64,000 nt of DNA from contig JALHQZ010000001.1 in assembly GCA_022841705.1 (NCBI GenBank), positions 2,039,353 through 2,103,352 of the forward strand. Reading direction: 5' to 3'. Positions 45,529 to 54,504 of this stretch are shown piece after piece (positions within the stretch are counted from its first letter, which is position 1; the number at the start of each line of letters is the position of its first letter). Below the pieces are notes generated by a model, which worked only from the letters and a program-made list of their open reading frames with translations, made no database searches and was not told where the DNA came from. A program made the position numbers and the translations under genes. The stretch comes from Pirellulales bacterium. Lineage in GTDB: Bacteria; Planctomycetota; Planctomycetia; Pirellulales; Lacipirellulaceae.

Positions 45529-47127
45529 TCATTCTCCGTTGGCCTGAGGTTTAATAGACAGTGCTGCTGGTTTGCCCAACTGTTCGGCCTTGATCTCATC
45601 GGCCTTGGCTAGTTCATCTTGATCCGATAGTGAGTAGGCAGCCGAACGCGCGAAATAGAAGACCCAGTTGTCAGGTTGCAGTTCGATCGCTCTCGTGTAG
45701 TCTGGAATCGCCGTTGCGTATCTCTCTTGAGCACAGTAGAGGACTCCTCGGTGATAATAAGCGTCGGCAAAATTGGGATCGATCTCGATCGCTGTCGTTA
45801 GATCGAGAATGCCTTTGTCATAGGCAAGAACATGGCCGAGAATCTTGCCCCTCTCGGTATACAGTTGTGGCGAATTCGGGTTGAGACGCAGGCCCGCGTC
45901 GCAGTCGTTGAGTGCTTTTTCAAACTCCAGCAGACTGTCCCAGGATGAGGCGCGAGCGCCGTAGTAGAGGTAGTCGTCGCCATCCATGCGGATCGCTTCC
46001 GTATAGTCAGCAACAGCTTTTTTGTGTTCGGACTTTTCCGACCAGCACACGCCACGGCCGGCGTAGAAAGCAGCTCTCTTAACCGGTTCTACTTCGATTT
46101 TCAGGAGGTAGCTGTAATCTGCGATGGCCTTGTCGAAATCCTTCAGCTCATGCCATGCTACGGCACGTTCCACATAAGCGGCTTTGTGACTAGGGTTCAG
46201 CCGTATCACGTTACTTAGGTCATCCACAGCCAGCCGATTTTCGCCCCGTGCCAGGTGAATTTCGCTTTGCCCCTTGTACGCCAACCAAAGTTGCGAATCG
46301 AGAGCGGTTGCCGCTTCGAAGTCAGTTAGCGCTTTGTCGAGCTGGCCAAGTTCCTGCCGCATGCCGCCGCGGACATAATACGCATTCGCATTTCTGGGCT
46401 CAGCCCGCAAGGACGAGTTGAGGTCGGCGATTGCGCCCTCGTGGTCTCCCAGTTTGAATCGGTTTTGACCACGGTAGTAGAAGGCTTCGGCATTGTCTGG
46501 TTTGCTACGAAGCACCATATCGTAATCAGAAACAGCTTTTTTAGTTCCGCCCAATTTACTCCAGAGTTCTGCCCGACTCATGTAGGCGTCCCAGAAATCG
46601 GGCGCCAAGCTGAGGCACTTGCGCCAGTCCTTAAGTGCTTCCTGCTTATTGCCACGCGCTGCATGAATGAGTCCTCGCCCGTAGTAGGCAGTTTCCAGTT
46701 CTGGATCGAGCCGGATCGCTTCATTGTAATCTGCGAAGGATCGATCGAGCTCCCCTTGGTCACCGTATACGGCACCGCGAAGCCAGTAACTCAGGGCGGC
46801 ATTTGGCGCAAGTTGAATCAGCCTTTCGCTGTCCGCCAGTGCTTTCTCGAACTCACGTTGGACAAGCCAGATGTATCCACGACGGAAGTAGGCATTCGCG
46901 TAGTCCTCGTCCCGTTGAATCACGGCTGTATACTTTTCAAGTGCTTTCTGGTAGTCTCCTTTGCGTCGCCATTCTTCGCCCTCTGCGAACAGGGCGTTGG
47001 TGCCGTCTTGCTCGGCAGCGATGGGGGGTCGTGCAGGCTGCGGCTCGGCGCGACCGCTGACGCACGTGAATTGGGTAGTTCCGAGCAGAACCACCCACGC
47101 GACAAGAAAAGTGGTGATTCGACCCAT
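45529..47127 (-). CDS. Secreted TPR-repeat protein
   Basis: A 532-residue protein. MGRITTFLVAWVVLLGTTQF is a signal peptide. Residues about 45-510 are at least twelve tetratricopeptide repeats of the consensus DYQKALEKYTAVIQ / NAYFRRGYIWL / ALADSERLIQLAPN, with the conserved small, Tyr and Pro positions. A short Lys/Ala tail ends the protein. It is read toward the WD40 pseudogene and lies downstream of the broken kinase; TPR and STK genes are often neighbours in planctomycetes. No enzymatic motif is seen. Confidence 0.9.
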   Translation of the reverse strand: MGRITTFLVAWVVLLGTTQFTCVSGRAEPQPARPPIAAEQDGTNALFAEGEEWRRKGDYQKALEKYTAVIQRDEDYANAYFRRGYIWLVQREFEKALADSERLIQLAPNAALSYWLRGAVYGDQGELDRSFADYNEAIRLDPELETAYYGRGLIHAARGNKQEALKDWRKCLSLAPDFWDAYMSRAELWSKLGGTKKAVSDYDMVLRSKPDNAEAFYYRGQNRFKLGDHEGAIADLNSSLRAEPRNANAYYVRGGMRQELGQLDKALTDFEAATALDSQLWLAYKGQSEIHLARGENRLAVDDLSNVIRLNPSHKAAYVERAVAWHELKDFDKAIADYSYLLKIEVEPVKRAAFYAGRGVCWSEKSEHKKAVADYTEAIRMDGDDYLYYGARASSWDSLLEFEKALNDCDAGLRLNPNSPQLYTERGKILGHVLAYDKGILDLTTAIEIDPNFADAYYHRGVLYCAQERYATAIPDYTRAIELQPDNWVFYFARSAAYSLSDQDELAKADEIKAEQLGKPAALSIKPQANGE

Positions 47128-47311
47128 AGTCCACCTCCCCGCATTGCTCAGGCCACTTCGCCAACACTACGCGGCATTTCCGGTTCGCGTTCGCCCGTTT
47201 TCGCAGCGAACCGCGGCCGGCGAAGCAAACCGACAACTTCAGGTTCCTATCCATAACGAACCCGAAACCGCCCCATCCTGGCGAGCGATTCCGATCAAAA
47301 GATTGCCTAAA

Positions 47312-49074
47312 TTAGCCCCCATTCCCTAGCCGACGTAGACGAATTGCCAGTGCAGCCAGACTCGCGGTCCAAGCGATGCCGAACAGCAGCGGCCCGAGAT
47401 CTAGGATTAACGGAATGATCGCGCTCAGCACGAAAAACGCCGCACCGATAACGTAGCAATAGCCCCAATAGCTGCTCCCCAGCATGATGAAAAGCAGGCC
47501 GGTTAGGACGGCCATGGGAGGATAGACGCGCGCATAGTCAAATGTCGCGCCTTTGAGCGCCAGCAGATAGGTAACAGGCAACAACACTAGCGATGCTGTT
47601 ATGTACCCCAGACCGAGGGCGCATAGCTGGCGGGCCGGCGCGCCGCGCGGCGGATACCAATGGCTCCGCATGTGCCACAACACAGCGCCCAACGCAGTGA
47701 TTTCCAGGAGACGTATCGCGAAAAGTCCACCGATCCCATACGACCAGTCAATTTCACGATTCGCATAGACTAACAAATGCGTGGTCAGCGCAATCCATGC
47801 GAACTGGATTAACAAACGCGACCAGGTGTGTACTTCTTGGTCGTACTGGCTGCGCTCCAAAATTCGCACAAAGTGGTCCATTAGCCGCGGGCTACTGAGA
47901 CTTATCGAGTCGCCAGTCAAGTACCGCGCCAAGTCATCGGCCACATTCCTCGCGGAGGCATAGCGCTGCTGCGGGGATTTCTCCAAACACTTCAGACAGA
48001 CCAGCTCCAGCTCGCGTGGGATATCAAGGTTCAGTAGTCTGGGTGACGTTTGTTCACGATCCAGCACGTGCAGTAACGTTTCGAACTGGTCTCGCCCCTT
48101 AAAGTCAACAACTCGTACAGCAGTGCGCCGATGCCATAGATATCGCAGGCCGGGCTAAGCTCGCCCGGTCGGTTCGTGATTTGCTCGGGGGCCATGTAGG
48201 ACGGAGTGCCGAGGATCTGCCCGGTGACCGTGAGCTTCTCACTTCGATCAACATGCTTGGCCAAACCGAAATCCATCACCCGAGCATTGTCTGCAGCGTC
48301 CACAATTACGTTCGACGGCTTGATATCGCGATGCAGTACGCCCTGTTGATGGGCGAAATGCACTGCCTCGGCCACCTGTAGCGCATAGCGCGCGGCGCGC
48401 TTGGGTGGCAGCGGTCCATGCCGGGTCAGATCAGCGAGACTCTGTCCCTCGACATACTCCATGGAGAAGAAACGCTGGTCTCCATGCCGTCCGACTTCAT
48501 GAATCACGACGATGTAGGGATGTTCAAGCTTCGCGACAGCTTGAGCTTCCAGGTGGAACCGTTCCACGTCTTCTGCGGTGGCAAACCGACCCTGCATGAT
48601 CATTTTAATGGCGACGATACGATTCAAACTGATCTGACGAGCCTTGAAGACGACGCCCATGCCGCCTCGGCCAACGACGTGCAGCAAATCGTAGTCGCCG
48701 AAATGCGATAACTCAGCTGTACGTCTTTCCTCTTTGACCACGGGCATCTCAACCGTGGACGGTTCCTGTGCTTCGGGAATGTCGGCGGTTACGAGCGAGC
48801 GATCAGTTTCCGAGTGAGCCGGCGTACGCAGTGGGCTCTCAGATTGCACTCGTTGGTACTGGCCCGGCAACAATGGTTGCGCCACTGCGGCACAATCAGG
48901 TTGGGAAGTACGTCTCTGGTCGGGAGGCTCACGGGTAAGCCCGCTGGCCCGACCCGTCGGTCCGTCGATGGTCCCGACCTCATCATTCGGACGGGCCGAC
49001 TTACAAGAGTCGGCCGCGGAAGGGCCCTCATTAGTCCGCCAGTCGCGCTCCCTTTCGCGCACCAAGTGTGCCAT
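47312..49074 (-). pseudogene. Serine/threonine protein kinase with one frameshift
   Basis: The 5' part (to about 48073) encodes an N-terminal linker and a Pkn-type kinase: GRGGMGVVFKA, AIKM with the catalytic Lys, HRDIKPSNV, DFGLAKH and APEQ. At YELLT the expected GRAPFKGRDQF continues as FKGRDQF in another frame. A small deletion of roughly 11-13 bases at the activation-lobe end therefore shifts the frame. The 3' part, in the second frame, finishes the kinase lobe (ETLLHVLDREQTSPRLLNLD and KCLEKSPQQRYASARNVADD) and adds about six membrane segments. As read, the product ends soon after YELLTLRGE. Confidence 0.8.
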
Positions 49075-50594
49075 CGCTCACCTCGCTGTGCCATTTGGCA
49101 CGCTGGGAACAGGTTTCTATGCGTCAAGAGTTGCTCACCGCTTTGTAGGGCAAGTCGTGTACCGATGGATGAGGATAATGTTCTTCGAAGTGTGGAGCCG
49201 TCCCTTGATAGGTCAAGGACCGCAAAACGGGGAACTCCTCGGCATCGCCGAGCATTGGCCTTCGATGACCCAACAAGGAACGGCGAGCGTGGGCGAAAGC
49301 GGCCACCAACAGCACTTTTCGACCGCTACGCGATGTAATCTTAATACGGATACCGACCGGTTAGGCTTGGGCGTGACGCTTGCCTGGGCCGGCGGAGTAC
49401 TGATGTTCAGCCCGTTTGTGATGAACACAGGCGACACTGTGTTCGATGGAATCGCCGATAATGGACCATTGCGAAATTGGGTGTCATTCTGTTTATCAAT
49501 GGCGTGGCACTGGTATTTCGAGGCCGCGGGGACTCGAATCAATCGATGATTCCTCGGGAAAAACATCGATTTCAATTGAAGGCGGCGCAGAATCCGGCGC
49601 ACTTTTGGATTGTATCGCAAAAGACCCCGATTTCCCCATCATGGCAGCCGCGCGGAGCCAGTTCTCGCCCGCGACGAAGGCCGTGCTGCTTCAGATTATT
49701 CGGCTGGATATCCGAGCAAACCCCCAGCCGAGCACGCAGCATCCGAAGCCGATCGCCAAGAAGCCGAAAGAGCTAGGGGCCACGCAGAACGCCACCGGCA
49801 GCCGGTTCGTCGAAGCGATCCTCAGCGTTGACGAAACGTGCCGCCAACAGGAAGGCGTCGTCGCTTTCCTAGCCGCCTCGATTCCGACCCATCGTAAGGG
49901 GAGAAAACTCCGTCATGAAAGCAGCTCTCGCCAGCCACGAAGGGGGCGCTAGTGGAAATCGTTCGATTAGCCCCGCGCAGCCAGAGTTGAGCACGCCGCG
50001 GAATTCGTGACTTTCAGAGCCCATGCTGCAAGACGAGATGTAACCAGCGGGCGCAAAGAGCTGGCTCTGGATTGCCGACAGCGGTCAATCGTTTGACTTG
50101 CGCGCTGGACCTGCAATTCAAGCGCGCCGTTCGACCCCCTGTCGAAAGGTCGTCGCGAGCGCGACTTCCTCATCGACGAGAACCGAACACAAGCCGTCAT
50201 TAACTCACACTCCCCGGCCGCAGTTGAAACTGAAATTCTCCTTGACCGGCGTTGGCAGCTCCCTGATTGGAGAAGGCAACGAGGAATAACGATTGGCGAC
50301 AACCGAGGTGTGAGCACCGCTGTGCAGAAGCCCGCAGGCCTGTTGCTGTTGGGTTTCGTCCTATGGGTGGGGGTCTTAACTCGACCATCCGTTCGCGCGG
50401 GCCACTCCTGCCGAAAGGGAGGTCGCGGTCATTATTCGGCTTGTTGACCGTCCCGTGATTTGTGATCGTGGCCGCGGCAAGCTACAATCGCTGTTCCGGT
50501 TGCGTGGTCCGCGCCTTGGGCGGCCGTCCTCTTCCGCCACTGGCAGCACGCCCTGCGGCTAGCCCGCGACCTGTTCTACTCCGAGCGCCACGCC
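49075..50594. other. Long region without recognised gene
   Basis: About 1.5 kb upstream of the kinase gene and of the next surface protein. Several frames of 60-190 codons exist on both strands, but they lack ribosome binding sites and family-like motifs. The most protein-like stretch is near 49650-49920 (plus strand, FSPATKAVLLQIIRLDIRAN, then FVEAILSVDETCRQQEGVVA), without a convincing start. It may be a degraded gene. Confidence 0.4.
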
Positions 50595-53500
50595 ATGATT
50601 GCCAACTTGAGATTTTCACCGCACGTGCGTATTGCTTTGCTCTTCAGCCTGTTCTCAGCCTATTCGGCGGATGCACACGCACAAGTGTTTTGGACCGGAG
50701 CGGCCGACCCGTCGCCACCAAACGGCGTCTACAACAATCCGGGCAACTGGAGCGGTACGTTCGGCCTCGTCCCTGGCGGAGGGGATTTTGCGATCTTTAA
50801 CGCCGACGCCACGTACACGACGACGTTCACCGGGAATCAAGGGCTCGGTCATGCCTCGGTCCGCGGTGGTCAGGTCTCTTGGCTAAGCGACTCGGCCACG
50901 GTTCGCCAATTCACTCTTAGCATACTGAGCGCTGGCGGCCCCAATCAGACGCTCACGATCGGGTCATCAACGAAACCCATGCTCGTGACGAGTTTCAATT
51001 CGATCGAAGCGGGGACCCTGATCACGATCGGCAGTGGGTCGATCGTCGTCGATGGTGCGAACTCGGCGCTCAATGGCTCTAGCATCCTCTTGGGAAGCTT
51101 CTTAGGTTTCGACGGTACGGTGCGTTATCAAAACGGCTCGCAAGGTTTCATCGGCGGCGCCATCGAACTGGGGAACGCCGCCAGCGACGGCAGTGACGGA
51201 CTACTGGAGATCCTCAGCGGCGCTGATCTCACGAGCGGCAACATCAACCTCGCCACGATGACTTCAACGGCCACGGGTACGATCAACGTCAGCGGCGCCG
51301 GCTCAACGCTTCTGCAAAGCGGTGCGTCCACGCTCACGGTTGGTAGTGCTACCGGCGGGGTGGGGACAATCAACGTCAACGCGGGCGGCACGTTCACCAG
51401 CGGCAGCGGCCTCATGACGGTGAATGCCACGGGCACAATCAATCGCACCGGCACGGGGGTGTTTAATGTGACGGGTGACTTGCTCCTCGATGGAGGGAAG
51501 TTTCTCACCCCGGGCGGCAGCGTCAGCCGCAGCGCGGGACAGACGCTCACGGTGCAGAACGGTGGGTTGTTCGACGCCACCCCGTCAACGGCGGCGTCCA
51601 ATGCGGTCGGCGCCAATGCCGGCTCGTTGGCAACGGGTGGCACGACCACGATCGCCAGCAGTACGCTCCGCTTCGACGGCGGACAGGGCGGGGCTGGGAT
51701 TAGCGCTTTTGCACAGAATAACCAAGGCGGGGCTGGCGGCATCGGGGGATCGCTGCAGCTCACCGGGGGGAGCTTGACGCTTACAGGAACCGCGCTGGCG
51801 ACATTCGATGGTGGACGCGGCGGGAACAACGGCGTATTCAGCGGCGGGGCTGCTGCGGGCAGCGGTGGTCAAGGTGGAACCCTGACGGCTGCGGGGACCT
51901 CAGTGGAAGTCCACCCCGGCGCGAGCGTCTCGCTCAACGGTGGCGCTGGCGGTACGAATCCCAGCAATAATGGTAGTGGCGGACACGGCGGTGGCAGCGG
52001 CCAATTCAACATTTCCGTCGGTATGGTAAGCGTCAACGGTGGAACCATCTCGCTCAGTGGCGGGGCGGGCGGGGCGGCTAATTCCTTTGGCACTGGCGGC
52101 AACGGCGGCAACGGCGGCGCACTCTCTCAGTCGGGAGGGACTTTTAATTTTAATTCCGGAACAATTGCGCTCCGGGGAGGAACTGGCGGCGCTGCCAGCT
52201 TCTTCGGCAATGCAGGCGCCAACGGCGCCGCCGGTTCCGTGAACGTAACCGGCGGCGTGTTCAACTTCACCGCCGGGCAGATCACGGCGGACACCGCGAT
52301 CACTCCCGCCACCCCGGCTGCACTGGTGAAGGCGACGATGAACGTCTCCGGCGGGGCAGTGAACCTGCTTAATAACTTCACCAATCACCTGGGTACGCTC
52401 AACCTGACGAGCACCGGCGTCATTAACGGCAATGGCGCGAATGGAGCACCCGCAATTTCTTTTGGAACGGGAGGCACGGGAGCGCCAGGCCGGTCGATCA
52501 CCACGTCGGGCAGTCTGGCCCTCTCTGGCGCCGGTTCCCAGATCAATTTGCTCGGCGGCACCGGTGGTAGTGGTTCCGTTACGTTTTCGAGTGGTGGCCT
52601 AGGTGGGGCGGGTGGGACCTTGAGCGTCACGGGAGGAACGACGACGCTTTCAGACTCTTCTGTCGTGAGTCTCGCTGGTGGTACCGGTGGTGCTAAAGTT
52701 TCCGGGTTTGGGAGTGGCGGCACGGGTGGGGGAGGTGGGACCTTGAGCGTCACGGGGGGAACGACGACACTCGCAAGCGCATCTGTCGTGAGCCTCGTCG
52801 GTGGTAACGGTGGGCCCAGCGTCAACGACTTCGGCCCGAACGGAGGGACGGGCGGCGCCGCGCTGCTTTCTGGCGGAGTCCTCAACGTGTCCGGCGGAAA
52901 GATCCTCCTCGCTGGCGGCGCCGGGGGACCAGGTGGTACTTTCTTCCCTGCCGGCGCGGCCGGCCCAGCGGGTTCATTCAGCATGACGGGCGGTGAGTTC
53001 AACTTCACCGCAGGCCAGGTGACCGGCAACACGGGAATCGTTCCATCCGCGCCGATCGCGCTGGTGGGGGCCACGATGAATGTCTCGGCTGGCACGCTCA
53101 GCACGACGGCCGGCGAGTTCGGCATCACTAACGGCGCGACGCTGAATCTCTCGGGCGGCGTGATGAACGCGAGTACGGTCACGCTCAATAGCAGTGCATT
53201 CAACTTCACCGGCGGCACGCTCCACGCCACTACGTTCAACGGCAACCTGGTGAACAACGGCGGCACGCTTGCGCCGGGGACTTCGCCCGGCACGACCACG
53301 GTCAACGGCAACTACACGCAAAGCTCTGGTGCTCTGGAGATCGAACTCGGCGGCACGGCGGCAGGGCAGTTCGATAAGCTGGCGGTCACTGGCACAGCGA
53401 CGCTTGGCGCGGCGCTCAATGTCTCTCTCATCAACGGCTTCGTGCCGCAGGCAGGTCACTCGTTTGACATTCTCGATTGGGGCACACTCAGCGGCACGTT

Positions 53501-53858
53501 CGCCACGCTCAACCTCCCGGGTGGCGGACTCACCTGGAACACGAGCCAACTCGATACGACCGGCACACTCTCGGTCGGCGGCATCGCGGGCGACTATAAC
53601 CAGAACGGCACGGTTGACGCCGCCGACTACACGGTATGGCGCGACACCTTGGGCCAGACCGGAACCGGTCTCGCGGCCGATGGCAACTTCAACAACGTGA
53701 TCGACGCAGGCGACTTGGCCGTCTGGAACTCCCGCTTCGGCCAATCCGCCGCTAGCTTGCTCGCTAGTACCGCCGTCCCCGAGCCAGGGAGGGGAGTGTT
53801 CCTGTGGATGGGACTCTTGGCGCTCGGTTGGCGCGCTGCCGCTCCCAGCCGCTGCTAA
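50595..53858 (+). CDS. Glycine-rich repeat surface protein with dockerin and PEP-CTERM tail
   Basis: A 1087-residue secreted protein. A signal peptide (about 1-29, ending SADAHA) is followed by a beta-strand domain. Residues about 340-850 consist of roughly eight Gly-rich repeats of about 41 residues (GGTLSVTGGTTTLSDSSVVS followed by LAGGTGGAK), likely a beta-solenoid. Two dockerin-like loops follow near residue 1000 (GDYNQNGTVDAADYTVWRD and DGNFNNVIDAGDLAVWNSRF). The end is VPEPGRGVFLWMGLLALGWR (PEP at 1062-1064) with a basic tail. The high Gly/Thr content causes long spurious antisense frames. Confidence 0.85.
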   Translation: MIANLRFSPHVRIALLFSLFSAYSADAHAQVFWTGAADPSPPNGVYNNPGNWSGTFGLVPGGGDFAIFNADATYTTTFTGNQGLGHASVRGGQVSWLSDSATVRQFTLSILSAGGPNQTLTIGSSTKPMLVTSFNSIEAGTLITIGSGSIVVDGANSALNGSSILLGSFLGFDGTVRYQNGSQGFIGGAIELGNAASDGSDGLLEILSGADLTSGNINLATMTSTATGTINVSGAGSTLLQSGASTLTVGSATGGVGTINVNAGGTFTSGSGLMTVNATGTINRTGTGVFNVTGDLLLDGGKFLTPGGSVSRSAGQTLTVQNGGLFDATPSTAASNAVGANAGSLATGGTTTIASSTLRFDGGQGGAGISAFAQNNQGGAGGIGGSLQLTGGSLTLTGTALATFDGGRGGNNGVFSGGAAAGSGGQGGTLTAAGTSVEVHPGASVSLNGGAGGTNPSNNGSGGHGGGSGQFNISVGMVSVNGGTISLSGGAGGAANSFGTGGNGGNGGALSQSGGTFNFNSGTIALRGGTGGAASFFGNAGANGAAGSVNVTGGVFNFTAGQITADTAITPATPAALVKATMNVSGGAVNLLNNFTNHLGTLNLTSTGVINGNGANGAPAISFGTGGTGAPGRSITTSGSLALSGAGSQINLLGGTGGSGSVTFSSGGLGGAGGTLSVTGGTTTLSDSSVVSLAGGTGGAKVSGFGSGGTGGGGGTLSVTGGTTTLASASVVSLVGGNGGPSVNDFGPNGGTGGAALLSGGVLNVSGGKILLAGGAGGPGGTFFPAGAAGPAGSFSMTGGEFNFTAGQVTGNTGIVPSAPIALVGATMNVSAGTLSTTAGEFGITNGATLNLSGGVMNASTVTLNSSAFNFTGGTLHATTFNGNLVNNGGTLAPGTSPGTTTVNGNYTQSSGALEIELGGTAAGQFDKLAVTGTATLGAALNVSLINGFVPQAGHSFDILDWGTLSGTFATLNLPGGGLTWNTSQLDTTGTLSVGGIAGDYNQNGTVDAADYTVWRDTLGQTGTGLAADGNFNNVIDAGDLAVWNSRFGQSAASLLASTAVPEPGRGVFLWMGLLALGWRAAAPSRC
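52600..52845 (+). repeat. 123-bp tandem repeat within the glycine-rich gene
   Basis: Two neighbouring 123-bp units share long near-identical stretches (GGGACCTTGAGCGTCACGGG at 52614 and again at 52737), encoding 41 residues each. Flanking units of the same protein period are more diverged. This is the youngest duplication of the repeat domain. Confidence 0.75.
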
Positions 53859-54366
53859 CCGCGGTGATTGCGCCGCTGGCGAAGATCTCCGGCAGGACCT
53901 CACTGTCCGACCGGGCGCAAACAATCGCACCCGTATGGGACGCAGCCAATACTATTCGGCACAAGATTTGTGCGACATTCCGTCGACTCCAAGCGGGTGA
54001 TTTTTTGGGAGGCGAGTTGTCGTATTCAATCGTCCGTGGAAATCCGCAACGCTTTCGCGAAGCTTTGGCCTGATTTTCGATTTTTCCATCCCTGACGTCC
54101 CAACTGGCCGAGGTGTCGGTCACGCGCAACCTATTCGCCGCGATGCTCGTGAGCATTGCGCGGCTAGCACACCCGCCGTTGCTAATCATGTGACGTGCGA
54201 GCAGATCCGAGACTTGAAAACCGAGGTCCCTCCCGGAGAAGGTCTGCACTGATCCGGGGATTCCTGCTGAAACACGCTCCATTGGACCCGTTCTCGGCTC
54301 GCAGCGCAGCTAGCTCGGACTGGAATACGAAAAAATGTCAGAAAGTTCGCACGCACTAGACGCAGG
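53859..54366. other. Spacer without recognised gene
   Basis: Lies between the glycine-rich surface protein and the promoter region of the dehydrogenase-like gene. I see short frames only, with no recognised motif or repeat. Confidence 0.4.
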
Positions 54367-54382
54367 GCGAGAGGGGGCGCGT

Positions 54383-54391
54383 TGTTATAAT
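54383..54391 (+). promoter_or_regulatory. Extended -10 promoter of the dehydrogenase-like gene
   Basis: TGTTATAAT combines a perfect TATAAT (54386-54391) with the TGn extension. No good -35 box is visible, as expected for extended -10 promoters. It is about 114 bases upstream of the start codon. Confidence 0.5.
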
Positions 54392-54504
54392 CGTGAGAAT
54401 TACAAGTCGGCAATCGTACCCGGCTCAACCCAAACAGGAACCGTCAACTAAAACAGTAGTGTGACGAAACACTCGGTTTTAAGAACTCAACAAAGGCTCA
54501 ATCA

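Noticed and set aside
49446..49952. A 168-codon plus-strand frame upstream of the surface protein
   Set aside because: No ribosome binding site and no recognised motif; another frame over the same bases looks equally protein-like.
51128..51829. A 233-codon minus-strand frame opposite the same gene
   Set aside because: The same repeat mirror effect; no domain or ribosome binding site.
52385..53311. A 308-codon minus-strand frame within the Gly-rich surface protein gene
   Set aside because: Its composition (Pro/Val/Ala-rich) is the direct mirror of Gly/Thr/Asn repeat codons on the other strand; there is no start context.
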